From assembly GCA_035628875.1 (NCBI GenBank), contig DASPIZ010000019.1, positions 26,048 to 90,047 of the forward strand: a stretch of 64,000 nucleotides of DNA, in the 5' to 3' direction. The DNA comes from Ohtaekwangia sp035628875 (GTDB taxonomy: Bacteria; Bacteroidota; Bacteroidia; Cytophagales; Cyclobacteriaceae). Below the pieces are notes generated by a model. The model saw only the letters and a list, made by a program, of their open reading frames with translations, was not told the DNA's origin and searched no databases. The position numbers were made by a program, and so were the translations under genes. Below, piece after piece: positions 53,511-62,029 of the stretch. Each line of letters begins with the position of its first letter. Position 1 is the stretch's first letter.

Positions 53511-54899
53511 ATGAAAAAATTCCTGAAAGTATTTGTCTTCATCATGATAAGTGTGTTCGTCCTTGCACTTGGCTTTGTCCTGATCACTTTTCCTCCTGTG
53601 ATGACCGGTATGGGAGCAAAGACCATGTGTTCCTGTGTTTTTGTGACGCACCGCTCCCCGGAAAGTGTCCTGGAAAAGGAACTTCGGGTTTTCCCTGGCC
53701 TTACATGGTCAGACATTACGGTCAATAAAAAGGATTCTTCAGTAACCGCTACCTTATTATGGAATAGAAGCAAAGCCATATTCCGGAAAGGCTTAGGATG
53801 TACGTTGCTTTATGAAAAATCCGAAGAGGCGGTACGCGCGCAAAAAATAAATCGTCCGGATTTAGCGCCATCTGTTAATCAGGATACAATACCGTGGCCA
53901 CAAGGCAATAAACGTGATACGATAAAGCTGAGTGGCGTAAACTATACTGTATTACAAAACGCCGTTGACGAAGCGTTCGTTGATATTGATCCGATAAATC
54001 CAATTCATACGCATGCCGTCGTTGTTGTATACAAAGGTAAGCTCATCGCAGAAAAATATGCGGCTGGATTCGATTACAACTCAAGGTTGATGGGTTGGTC
54101 AATGACCAAGAGCATAGCCAATGCGTTGATGGGCATACTCTCAAAAGAAAACAAGCTGGATGTGGACGACCCTGCTCCGGTTCAGGAGTGGCAGGAAGAT
54201 GAACGCAAAAAAATAACGATTAATCACCTGCTCAACGGTACAAGCGGATTGGCGTGGTCTGAATCTTATTTTAATCCGGTTGCACCTTTTCATCAGATGT
54301 TTATCCGTAGCGATGACAAAGCGGCTTATGCAGCATCGCTGGAATTGGAAGAACAGCCCGGAACGTTTTTCGAATACTCCAGCGCAAATACAAACTTATT
54401 ATCGCGCATCATTCGACACGAAGTTGGTAACGAAAATTATTATCGGTTTCCATACGAAAAATTATTTCATAGGATCGGGATGAATAACGCCATTATCGAA
54501 CCAGATGCTTCCGGAACGTTCGTGTTATCTTCTTACTGCTACGCATCCGCTCGTGACTGGGCCAGATTCGGTTTACTTTATTTAAACGATGGTGTCTGGA
54601 ACGGAGAACGAATCCTTCCCAAGGGATGGATAGCTTACTCAACAACACCTGCTCCACCTGCTCCCAAACAACAATATGGCGCACAGATCTGGTTAAATCT
54701 CGGAAATGAAAATAATCCCGAAGACAAGGAATTCACCGGGTTGCCGAATGAAGCTTTTTTGTTTGAAGGTTTTGAACGGAACTCGGTAGTCATCATTCCT
54801 TCCAAAGAATTAGTCGTCGTAAGATTGGGTGTTACGCACAATAAAAATTTTAATCATGGTAATCTCATCAATGGTGTGATGGCAGCTTTACCGCAATAA
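53511..54899 (+). CDS. Serine hydrolase of the beta-lactamase/class C (AmpC-like) fold
   Basis: 462 residues. An N-terminal membrane anchor (about 5-25) is followed by a linker region with a conserved cysteine pair (MCSCVFVTHRSPE). The catalytic domain shows WSMTKSIANALMGIL with the Ser-x-x-Lys nucleophile pair and FEYSSANTNLLSRII with the Tyr of the Y-x-N-type motif; the third motif near the C-terminus (GFERNSVVIIPSKELVVVR) has no clear K-T-G, as is common in this esterase/D-aminopeptidase-like group. Likely periplasmic. Substrate unknown: ester, amide or peptide. It is convergent with the oxidoreductase gene, 3 bp apart. Confidence 0.88.
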   Translation: MKKFLKVFVFIMISVFVLALGFVLITFPPVMTGMGAKTMCSCVFVTHRSPESVLEKELRVFPGLTWSDITVNKKDSSVTATLLWNRSKAIFRKGLGCTLLYEKSEEAVRAQKINRPDLAPSVNQDTIPWPQGNKRDTIKLSGVNYTVLQNAVDEAFVDIDPINPIHTHAVVVVYKGKLIAEKYAAGFDYNSRLMGWSMTKSIANALMGILSKENKLDVDDPAPVQEWQEDERKKITINHLLNGTSGLAWSESYFNPVAPFHQMFIRSDDKAAYAASLELEEQPGTFFEYSSANTNLLSRIIRHEVGNENYYRFPYEKLFHRIGMNNAIIEPDASGTFVLSSYCYASARDWARFGLLYLNDGVWNGERILPKGWIAYSTTPAPPAPKQQYGAQIWLNLGNENNPEDKEFTGLPNEAFLFEGFERNSVVIIPSKELVVVRLGVTHNKNFNHGNLINGVMAALPQ

Positions 54900-54902
54900 T
54901 GT

Positions 54903-55904
54903 TTACGGTCTAATGGTATTATCCACACCGTAACGTATACCGCATACGTTGCGAATGGCATCCAGTGTTTCCATTAGATCGAGTGTATCCTGATGTGTCA
55001 TCACAGGGCTCTCTGTTATGTTTTTAAGCAGGCAGTCCGTTACGTGTTGTGCTTCGAACTGATATCCGTAGCCATCTTCGCGATAAACTTCTATTTCTTT
55101 TAATTCTTCTTTTCCGATGCCAAGAAAAATCCTTGAGGATGCATTATGAAAGCGATCCCGGATCTCGATTCTTCCAGCCGTACCGGCAATCGTGGCCTGC
55201 ACCGGCGTATCAGCAGCAAACGAAGACGAAAGTGAAGCAAGTACTCCTTCACGATGTCTTAGCGTCATAGCACATTGCTCATCCACTCCGCTAGGATAAG
55301 GAATCATCATCGCCTGAATATCTTCCGGTTTACCGAAAAGCGATTGTGCCATAAACACCGGGTAAATCCCCACATCTAACAATGACCCTCCTCCGAGCAA
55401 CGGATCGTATAGACGCTGCACAAGTGGTTCCGGTGCATAGAAACCAAAATCAGCCTGAAGCCATCGAAGTTCACCGAGCACACCTGAATCGATGATTTCG
55501 ATAATTTTTTTATACTGTGGAAGAAACTTAGTCCAAAACGCTTCCATCAAAAATACCTGGTTCGTCCTGGCGAGATCGATCATCTCACGAGCTTGTTTCG
55601 TATTTAAGGCAAATGCTTTCTCACATAATACCGCCTTCTTATGATTAAGGCAAAGCATGGTGTGCTCATAATGAAAGCCATGCGGTGTTGCAATGTAAAT
55701 AACATCAACATCGGACATGGCCAGCTCTTTATAGTTGGTAAAAACCCTTTCTATGCCATAAGTCTTGGCGAAATCATTTGCTCTATTTTCATCACGCGAA
55801 GCGATTGCATGCAAAACGGCATCTTTTACCAGGCGCAGATCAGCGGCAAACTTGGCGGCAATTTTACCACAACCTAAAATTCCCCAGCGTATTTTTTGAC
55901 TCAT
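54903..55904 (-). CDS. Gfo/Idh/MocA-family NAD(P)-dependent oxidoreductase
   Basis: 333 residues. N-terminal Rossmann fold with WGILGCGKIAAKFA, and DVIYIATPHGFHYEH and CEKAFALNTKQA with the conserved Lys of the E-K-P/A motif. The C-terminal alpha/beta domain has LLDVGIYPVFMAQSLFG (G-x-H/Y-type stretch). Members oxidise or reduce sugar and diol carbons with NAD(P); trans-dihydrodiol dehydrogenase-like proteins are the nearest type I recall. Divergent from the methyltransferase gene. Confidence 0.92.
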   Translation of the reverse strand: MSQKIRWGILGCGKIAAKFAADLRLVKDAVLHAIASRDENRANDFAKTYGIERVFTNYKELAMSDVDVIYIATPHGFHYEHTMLCLNHKKAVLCEKAFALNTKQAREMIDLARTNQVFLMEAFWTKFLPQYKKIIEIIDSGVLGELRWLQADFGFYAPEPLVQRLYDPLLGGGSLLDVGIYPVFMAQSLFGKPEDIQAMMIPYPSGVDEQCAMTLRHREGVLASLSSSFAADTPVQATIAGTAGRIEIRDRFHNASSRIFLGIGKEELKEIEVYREDGYGYQFEAQHVTDCLLKNITESPVMTHQDTLDLMETLDAIRNVCGIRYGVDNTIRP

Positions 55905-55953
55905 AATAAGATCCTTTTGGCGGATGCGTGTAAATTAAGCATTTTTAGAAAGT

Positions 55954-56670
55954 ATGCGTAAAAGAAGCGGACTCTTCCACTTCAAACAATTTTCAATTGA
56001 CCACACCGGATCTGCCATGAAGGTGGGCACCGATGGTGTTTTGCTTGGAGCGTGGGCACATCTTAACAATGCAGCAAGGATATTGGATATCGGCACAGGC
56101 TCGGGTGTGATCGCTATCATGCTGGCACAGCGTTCTGCCACCGAAGCGAAAATCGATGCCGTAGAAATTGAAAAACAGGATGCGGACCAGGCATATCTTA
56201 ATGTTATGAATTCACCGTGGCCACAAAAGATCACAATTCATCATACAGCCATTCAAAATTTTCTTCCCGAAGAACAATATGATCTCATCATTAGTAATCC
56301 TCCCTACTTCAGTAACAGCTACGAACCACCGGATGAAAGGCGAATTAAAACACGTCATACAACCGCTTTAACTTTTCACGAGTTGCTTCAAGCTGTGCTT
56401 CGGTTGCTCAACACAGCGGGTACTTTTAATGTAGTATTACCGTATACCGAAGGATTGGCTTTCAGAAAAATGGCCATTGATTCCGGATTGTATTGCACGC
56501 GATGCTGGTCCTTCCGTGGTAGAAAAGGAAAACCAGTAGAACGTTTCCTCTTTGAGTTTTCAAGAAGAGAAGGAAAGTGCGAAGAAGGAGACTTTGCGTT
56601 GTTTAACGAAGGCGAAGAATGGTCTTTTAAATACAGGCAAATAACAGGTCCGTTTTACCTAAAAGCTTAA
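55954..56670 (+). CDS. tRNA1(Val) adenine-37 N6-methyltransferase (TrmN6/YfiC type)
   Basis: 238 residues. SAM-binding motif ILDIGTGSGVIAIMLAQRS, AVEIEKQDADQAYLN, and the catalytic motif ISNPPYFSNSY (N-P-P-Y), which marks N6-adenine methyltransferases. The N-terminus KRSGLFHFKQFSIDH and TDGVLLGAW are hallmarks of the TrmN6 group that modifies A37 of tRNA1-Val. Cytoplasmic. Divergent from the Gfo/Idh/MocA gene across a 49-bp spacer. Its 3' end is overlapped on the other strand by a possible STAS-like remnant. Confidence 0.9.
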   Translation: MRKRSGLFHFKQFSIDHTGSAMKVGTDGVLLGAWAHLNNAARILDIGTGSGVIAIMLAQRSATEAKIDAVEIEKQDADQAYLNVMNSPWPQKITIHHTAIQNFLPEEQYDLIISNPPYFSNSYEPPDERRIKTRHTTALTFHELLQAVLRLLNTAGTFNVVLPYTEGLAFRKMAIDSGLYCTRCWSFRGRKGKPVERFLFEFSRREGKCEEGDFALFNEGEEWSFKYRQITGPFYLKA

Positions 56671-56824
56671 GATGATCGAAGATTTCTGTTTTTGCATGTA
56701 TTCCAGATGGTAGAAACAGCTCAGGCTTAATTTTATTGTAGCCCTTAATGACTAAGTAAATAATGATAGTTCCTGTACCACTAATCAGACCCTGCGTTGT
56801 GGTATCTGTAAAATCAACAACCAA
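56627..56824 (-). pseudogene. Possible N-terminally truncated STAS-domain remnant
   Basis: A minus-strand frame with no ATG (first codon TTG) reads VVDFTDTTTQGLISGTGTI, then KPELFLPSGIHAKTEIFDHL and LLGKTDLLF. This resembles the latter two-thirds of a STAS (anti-sigma antagonist) domain: beta-strand, G-x-G helix start, strand, and L-T/L-x-L-D-type end. The first strand and helix are missing, and a stop precedes it. Its last 44 bp overlap the methyltransferase gene in antisense. It may be a gene remnant or chance; weak call. Confidence 0.28.
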
Positions 56825-56838
56825 CTTTATTATAACGG

Positions 56839-57027
56839 TTAATGGGATGCTTTTGCTGCCGTATTTTTATAAGAAGAGTTTGGTGACTTATTCGAATTTG
56901 CACCCGCAACACCGCCTATAACAGCACCCAGAATAGAACCACTGATTGACCCCAATACGCCTAAAAAAGCGCCAAGCACAGCACCACCAAAGGCTCCGGT
57001 GAGTAAATTTCTAATACAATTGTTCAT
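56839..57027 (-). CDS. Small glycine-zipper membrane protein
   Basis: 62 residues from the ATG at 57027; the longer frame to 57078 adds an unlikely leader. A glycine-rich helix LLTGAFGGAVLGAFLGVLGS followed by ISGSILGAVIGGVAGA shows repeated G-x-x-x-G spacing, the glycine-zipper pattern of small envelope proteins. A Ser/Asn/Lys-rich tail ends it (NKSPNSSYKNTAAKASH). Function unknown; glycine zippers often oligomerise in membranes. Confidence 0.6.
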   Translation of the reverse strand: MNNCIRNLLTGAFGGAVLGAFLGVLGSISGSILGAVIGGVAGANSNKSPNSSYKNTAAKASH

Positions 57028-57253
57028 AACGGCAATTTGTTTATAGAAATAAACAGATGGTTTAAGAAAATAACGCATTTCTAAATAAAAAGATTTCTGA
57101 ACAATATTCCGGCAAGAAGGAAATAGATAAAGAAAAAAAGACGTTTCTATAATTTTATCTAATTGAAACTCAAAGTTTTACAAAATATTTTTTACTTGTT
57201 TAAACATACAATTACAAACTTCCGTTATACTTGCATATAAAATTTAAAAACTT

Positions 57254-57832
57254 ATGAAAAAACTAAACCTTTTATTAGCCCTCCTCACCGTTGGTAGCGT
57301 TTCCTTTGCTCAGACTACATGGACCATTGACAATGTCCATTCTAAGATTGGTTTCAGTGTAGCCCATATGGGTGTAGCAGAAACTGAAGGAAAATTTAGT
57401 GAATACGAAGGAACAGTAGTAACCAAATCCCCCAAAGATTTTGATGGTGCCGAGGTAACTTTCAGTGCTAAAGCGGCTTCTATCGATACAGACAATGAAA
57501 GAAGAGATGGACACCTTAAGTCTGCTGATTTCTTCGATGTAGAGAAATATCCTACAATTACATTCAAAGGTAATCTCGTTAAAGACGGTGCAAAATATAA
57601 ACTAAAGGGTGACTTCACCATGCATGGTGTTACCAAGAAGGTTGAATTTGATGTTACGGGCGGTTCCACTGTGGATACTGGCCGTGGGATTAAATCAGGT
57701 TTTAAGTTTACAGGGGTTATCAACCGTCAGGATTATGGCCTGACATGGAGTAACAAAGTGGCTACTGGCGAACTTGTAGTTGGTGATGACGTAGAATTAT
57801 CCATTAAAGTAGAATTGGATAAAAAAGCATAA
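57254..57832 (+). CDS. Periplasmic YceI-family lipocalin-like protein
   Basis: 192 residues. Signal peptide ending SFAQ. The YceI domain begins TTWTIDNVHSKIGFSVAHMG, with SIDTDNERRDGHLKSADFFD and YPTITFKGNL, and ends with GLTWSNKVATGELVVGDDVE (in part), all typical. YceI folds as an extended lipocalin that binds polyprenyl or other amphiphilic isoprenoids in the periplasm; the ligand here is unknown. A strong terminator follows. A MarR-type gene comes next, a common neighbour that often regulates yceI. Confidence 0.94.
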   Translation: MKKLNLLLALLTVGSVSFAQTTWTIDNVHSKIGFSVAHMGVAETEGKFSEYEGTVVTKSPKDFDGAEVTFSAKAASIDTDNERRDGHLKSADFFDVEKYPTITFKGNLVKDGAKYKLKGDFTMHGVTKKVEFDVTGGSTVDTGRGIKSGFKFTGVINRQDYGLTWSNKVATGELVVGDDVELSIKVELDKKA

Positions 57833-57840
57833 ACATTAAT

Positions 57841-57895
57841 GTCGTTTCTTAAACCGTTGCTTTCCGAAAGTGACCTTTAAGGAACGACTTTCTTT
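57841..57895 (+). terminator. Rho-independent terminator of the yceI-like gene
   Basis: Arms 57841-57853 and 57876-57888 pair over 13 positions with one mismatch (GTCGTTTCTTAAA and its near complement), followed by TTTCTTTCT. It lies 9 bp after the stop. Confidence 0.75.
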
Positions 57896-57963
57896 CTGCC
57901 GTGGCATCCAATTATTCAAGTGTATTCATGTGTTTAATGGGAGCATCATAAAGTTATTTGACG

Positions 57964-58413
57964 ATGAAAATTGAAGAGGAGATACGGCAACCAAAATTCA
58001 AATCAGCCAACGAGAAAGCATTGATCAATCTGATCTTTACGTCCAACTGGCTTCACAATAAGCAACAGGAATTATTTAAACCTTACGGGATTACCCCGCA
58101 GCAATATAATATCCTCCGCATCTTAAAGGGGCAACATCCCAGCAGCATTTCCGGCACCGAAATTAAAAACCGAATGCTTGATAAAAATTCTGATGTTTCC
58201 CGCCTGCTCGACCGTCTTGTTATAAAAGCGCTTATCGAAAAAAAAACTTGTCCGATCGACAAACGTGCGAGCGACGTATTCATAACCTCTGCCGGGTTGA
58301 CCCTTTTAGACAAGTTGGCCAATAAGCAAAAAGAGATGGATATGATCTTATCACTTAACAAAGAAGAAGCAGAGCAACTCAGCAATCTGCTCGACAAAAG
58401 TCGCGGGACTTAA
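57964..58413 (+). CDS. MarR-family transcriptional regulator
   Basis: 149 residues from the ATG at 57964; the TTG at 57958 is less likely. Winged-helix pattern: helices LINLIFTSNWLHNKQQELFKPYG, shown in part, then ITPQQYNILRILKG, the recognition helix region NRMLDKNSDVSRLLDRLV, and the wing KKTCPIDKRASDVFITSAG with the conserved Asp-x-Arg. Likely a ligand-responsive repressor. Placement after the YceI-like gene, as in many proteobacteria and Bacteroidota, suggests it controls that gene; the terminator between them argues for separate transcripts. Confidence 0.93.
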   Translation: MKIEEEIRQPKFKSANEKALINLIFTSNWLHNKQQELFKPYGITPQQYNILRILKGQHPSSISGTEIKNRMLDKNSDVSRLLDRLVIKALIEKKTCPIDKRASDVFITSAGLTLLDKLANKQKEMDMILSLNKEEAEQLSNLLDKSRGT

Positions 58414-58477
58414 AGAACCCCAAATCCACAGGCAGTAAAATTGAAGTGATTAAGTAGCGTCGTAATGATAATTAATC

Positions 58478-58828
58478 ATGAAAAATTTCATTTTACTACT
58501 TTTCCTACTTGTTTTCTCAGCAGCCGTACGCTCTCAGGATTCTACCGACGTTGATGATTATGAACATTTACCAGCCCATAGTTTAAGGTTGATTGCCACT
58601 GTAGTAAATCCTGGAACTGATGTAATGGTAATCCACGTGGAGCATGTTGTTGAATACAGTCGCGGGGTTACATCTACGCCAAATTCCGGTGATGAAATCG
58701 CTGTAAGGCTACCGGGTAGAAACAGTCCGGCGGAAAATGCACGCATCGAAGTTGACCTCATGGAAAAGATTGACATTGGAGCGCTGCCATCCTCATACAT
58801 CATGCTGAATTTCCGAACGATCGAATAA
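58478..58828 (+). CDS. Small secreted protein, unknown function
   Basis: 116 residues. Signal peptide MKNFILLLFLLVFSAAV ending near RSQD. The mature part is beta-rich (HSLRLIATVVNPGTDVMVIHVEHVVE, in part RLIATVVNPG and MVIHVEHVVEYSRG) and polar, like small periplasmic or extracellular domains of Bacteroidota. No cysteines in the mature region and no known motif. It ends 1 bp before the convergent SDR gene, so it shares a boundary but not an operon. Confidence 0.65.
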   Translation: MKNFILLLFLLVFSAAVRSQDSTDVDDYEHLPAHSLRLIATVVNPGTDVMVIHVEHVVEYSRGVTSTPNSGDEIAVRLPGRNSPAENARIEVDLMEKIDIGALPSSYIMLNFRTIE

Positions 58829-58829
58829 T

Positions 58830-59576
58830 TTACCGTCCCCCCGAAACATCGAGAATAGCGCCGGTGCTAAATGAAGCGTCGTCCGATAATAACCACAAAA
58901 TAGCTTTGGCAACCTCCTCTGGTTGACCACCGCGTTGCATTGGAATATTATGTTTTACACGGTCAACTCTACCGGGCTCTCCCCCACTTGCGTGGATTTC
59001 GGTGTACACAATTCCCGGTCTTACCGCATTCACGCGGATCCCTTCCGCAGCAATTTCCTTTGCCAATCCAATAGTCAACGTTTCAAGCGCACTTTTTGAA
59101 GCTGCATAATCAACGTATTCAAATGCGCCACCTTGTTTAATTGCTGTCGACGTTACATTTACAATAGCCCCTCCGCTACCTCCAGTTTTCAACGACATTC
59201 GTCTTACGGCTTCACGCGAACACAAAAAAGGACCAATCGCATTCACTGAAAAAATCTTTTGCAACCGGTTTGCATCCATGGACATCACCGGGCCCTGTTT
59301 CATGAGGATGCCGGCATTGTTTACAAGCGCTGTGATTGATCCGAGCTTTGTATCCACTTCTTCAAACATGCGCTTGACATCCGCTTCGACAGCAACATCA
59401 CCTTTTATGGCAATCGCTCGTCTACCAAGGGCCGTAACTTGTTTTACCACTTGTTCAGCAGCTACACTGTTGTCACGATAGTTTACTGCTACATCGAAGC
59501 CTTGTGCAGCAGCCATCACCGCAGTTGCGGCGCCGATACCGCGACTACCACCTGTAATTAATATAATCTTCGTCAT
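58830..59576 (-). CDS. Short-chain dehydrogenase/reductase (FabG-like)
   Basis: 248 residues. Rossmann motif ILITGGSRGIGAATAVMA, NNAGILMKQG, catalytic Ser in NVTSTAIKQGG and YAASKSALETLTI with Tyr-Lys. Ends with PEEVAKAILWLLSDDASFSTG and ILDVSGGR, the classic SDR close. NYRDN after beta-2 suggests NADP(H). Resembles glucose-1-dehydrogenase or 3-oxoacyl reductase-like members; no substrate assigned. 2 bp after the M3 peptidase on the same strand, likely a two-gene unit. Confidence 0.93.
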   Translation of the reverse strand: MTKIILITGGSRGIGAATAVMAAAQGFDVAVNYRDNSVAAEQVVKQVTALGRRAIAIKGDVAVEADVKRMFEEVDTKLGSITALVNNAGILMKQGPVMSMDANRLQKIFSVNAIGPFLCSREAVRRMSLKTGGSGGAIVNVTSTAIKQGGAFEYVDYAASKSALETLTIGLAKEIAAEGIRVNAVRPGIVYTEIHASGGEPGRVDRVKHNIPMQRGGQPEEVAKAILWLLSDDASFSTGAILDVSGGR

Positions 59577-59578
59577 CG

Positions 59579-61300
59579 TCAGATCTTTGCTAATTCGCTT
59601 CGAACAAAGTCCATTAATTCCTTAATGTATTGTCTGCTGAAATCAAAACTGATGTCGGCAGCCTTATAGATTTCTGGAATGCTTTTCATGTATCCAAGCT
59701 TCAATGCATTTTGATAACCTTGTAAGCCTTTTGCAGGATCATTCCTGTAATTTCTCCACACGGCGACTGCACCTAACTGGGCCATCCCATATTCAATGTA
59801 ATAGAAGGGAACTTCGTAGAGGTGCAATTGCTTTTGCCACAGATAATCTTTCGCATCTTTCAGCCCGGACCAATCCGTTACACGGTCTGAAAATTCATCG
59901 AATATTGAATTCCATGCCTGCTTGCGATCTTCCATAGACTGGTTTGGGTGTTCATAAATCCAGTGCTGAAATTTATCTATGGTCGCAACCCATGGAAGGG
60001 TTTCGATAATATCTTCGAGATGTTCGCGTTTGGCTCTTTTTAGTTCTGCTTCATTGGTAAAGAAACTATCCCAGTGATCCATCGATATCAATTCCATCGA
60101 CATGCTGGCAAGTTCTGCGACTTCGGACGGCGTTGATTTGAAATCGTTTAACGGGAGATCACGCGTTAGAAAATTATGAATCGCATGACCACCTTCGTGC
60201 ATGATGGTAACCATATCCCGTAAGGTTGATGTGGCATTCATAAAAATAAACGGAACACCAATCTCTGCAAGTGGATAATTGTATCCACCGGGTGCTTTAC
60301 CTTTTCTTGATTCCAGATCGAGGTGTCCCATCTCGCGCATAATCTCAAGACATTGACCCAGGAAAGGATCCAATCGGCGAAACACTTCGATCGTTTTATC
60401 CGCCAATTCCTTTCCATCGCTAAATGGTTTTAATGCTTCGCGACCTTCAGGATCTACCGCTTTGTCCCATGGCCTTAACGCATCAACTTTCAATAATTGT
60501 TTTCTTTCTTTCGACAAATCATCCAGGATAGGCACCAACTCTTGTTGTATAGCTTCATGAAAGTTAAAACAATCCTGTGGCGTGTAATCAAAACGACCCA
60601 ACGACTTAAACATGTAATCCCTGAAATTCGGAAAATCTGCATTTGTAGCCACTTCATGACGCAATGCGATGAGCTTCGAGAATAAAGAATCAAGTTGCTC
60701 TTTGTCCTCAAGTCTCCTCGTGCTTATCTTACGATACACTTCCTCACGTTTAATTCTGTCTGTAGACATGAGCAACACAGCCGCTTGCGGAAGCGTTAAT
60801 TCTTTTCCATCATAGGTAATGGTCATCGCACCGGAGATTTGTGCATACTTTTGCGTCTCGGTATTTATTTCCGTATACAGCGGAACATTCTTTTCGCGAA
60901 AAATCTCAATTTCTTTTTTGAGGCTTCTGATCAGAATGTCAAACCCAGGTTGGCTTTCCAACTGGTTAAGATATGGAGAAGCAGCTACTTTTTTATTGAG
61001 CTGATCTGAAACAGGTGCGATCTGCGGCTGAATATTTTGGATGAAGTCCTGGTATGCTTTCAGGTAATCCTGATTTTCGGTATAACATGTCATCCGAATG
61101 TAACGCCATGCCATATCTTCGCTTATCACCGATTCAAGTTCGCTCCGATCTGAAAACCATTTTTTAAGATCCGATTCGGACGCGATATTCCTTTCCAGAA
61201 GGTTATTGAAATAAGGCTGGAGTTGAGCCCATGTAGTTACAACAAAAGGCTCAGGCAAAAATTGGCGAACCGGACGTGTTATCTTTGATGTTAATTCCAT
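59579..61300 (-). CDS. M3-family oligoendopeptidase (PepF-like)
   Basis: 573 residues from the ATG at 61300; a promoter box lies within the longer frame, which rules out the start at 61342. The N-terminal helical part (about 1-330) is followed by the zinc site HEGGHAIHNFL (H-E-x-x-H) and a downstream Glu in ELASMSMELISMDHW (gluzincin third ligand). C-terminus ends with YGMAQLGAVAVW and KAADISFDF typical of the M3B group. Cytoplasmic enzyme that trims short peptides. Followed by the FabG-like gene after 2 bp. Confidence 0.94.
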   Translation of the reverse strand: MELTSKITRPVRQFLPEPFVVTTWAQLQPYFNNLLERNIASESDLKKWFSDRSELESVISEDMAWRYIRMTCYTENQDYLKAYQDFIQNIQPQIAPVSDQLNKKVAASPYLNQLESQPGFDILIRSLKKEIEIFREKNVPLYTEINTETQKYAQISGAMTITYDGKELTLPQAAVLLMSTDRIKREEVYRKISTRRLEDKEQLDSLFSKLIALRHEVATNADFPNFRDYMFKSLGRFDYTPQDCFNFHEAIQQELVPILDDLSKERKQLLKVDALRPWDKAVDPEGREALKPFSDGKELADKTIEVFRRLDPFLGQCLEIMREMGHLDLESRKGKAPGGYNYPLAEIGVPFIFMNATSTLRDMVTIMHEGGHAIHNFLTRDLPLNDFKSTPSEVAELASMSMELISMDHWDSFFTNEAELKRAKREHLEDIIETLPWVATIDKFQHWIYEHPNQSMEDRKQAWNSIFDEFSDRVTDWSGLKDAKDYLWQKQLHLYEVPFYYIEYGMAQLGAVAVWRNYRNDPAKGLQGYQNALKLGYMKSIPEIYKAADISFDFSRQYIKELMDFVRSELAKI

Positions 61301-61320
61301 AATTGTCTTTTTGATCGAGA

Positions 61321-61328
61321 CAAAAATA
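61321..61328 (-). promoter_or_regulatory. -7 box of the M3 peptidase gene
   Basis: On the complement TATTTTTG matches TAnnTTTG. No clear -33 TTG at 19 bp, so it is only a partial promoter. It predicts a leader of about 14 nt and fits the ATG at 61300. Confidence 0.45.
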
Positions 61329-61386
61329 GAATGAAATTGCAATGATGCCAGAAATTAACCGAAGAACTGGATTCGATTCGGATTTT

Positions 61387-61830
61387 CTAGAGGATTGTTA
61401 TGAAGTTCTTTTTGTCCTCGACAACACTTTCCATAAAATCGTTCCATTCGGCCGGGCTTGGCGTATGACTTTCAAATAAATTAAGCAAGTCCTGAACAAT
61501 TTCAGTTTCAAGGCTTAGTGCTAAAATGATGTTTTTAACAAAGTTGATTTCGCTTTGCGTTACCTTGCCATCGGCATAAACAATCTGCATCACATCATAT
61601 AACAGATTCATTCTATTGTCAACAGAATCCGGCACAAAGAATTCATGATTGGTTGTATCTTCCAGCAATTCATTGATTTGCCACTCTTTAAGTCCACGGC
61701 GTAGGCCAATGGTTAAAATGAGCCGCTTTTCTTCGTAATCCAGATCTCCATCAGTAGATGCAAGGGCGATCAGGTTTCTGATATAATTTCGTTTGTACTT
61801 TGTGCGCTGATGTTCAAAAAAACTTGTCAT
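61387..61830 (-). CDS. TerB-like protein, second copy
   Basis: 147 residues from the ATG at 61830. The same two-repeat layout as the protein at 23544-23924: LASTDGDLDYEEKRLI (about 22-37) and VYADGKVTQSEINFVKN (about 80-96), the acidic helix-loop pairs of TerB-like domains. All helical, no membrane segment or extra domain. Low identity between the two copies, so they are old paralogues. No tellurite or phage-defence neighbours; a housekeeping or stress role is inferred at most. Confidence 0.72.
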   Translation of the reverse strand: MTSFFEHQRTKYKRNYIRNLIALASTDGDLDYEEKRLILTIGLRRGLKEWQINELLEDTTNHEFFVPDSVDNRMNLLYDVMQIVYADGKVTQSEINFVKNIILALSLETEIVQDLLNLFESHTPSPAEWNDFMESVVEDKKNFITIL

Positions 61831-62029
61831 AAAGAACCGTATGGTTCCGCACCTATTGCAAAACAACGCCCAAAAAGCCTTTGTCTAATATAAACCATCT
61901 GAGAATGTGCTCAGGAAAAGATTATTCGGTAAAATTTAAGGGATGTAATATTTTATACTGATAAAGATAAAATCACCTTGCCAAAAACAATTTGCATTGG
62001 GAATAAAATTTTCAAAATGGGACAGTCGC

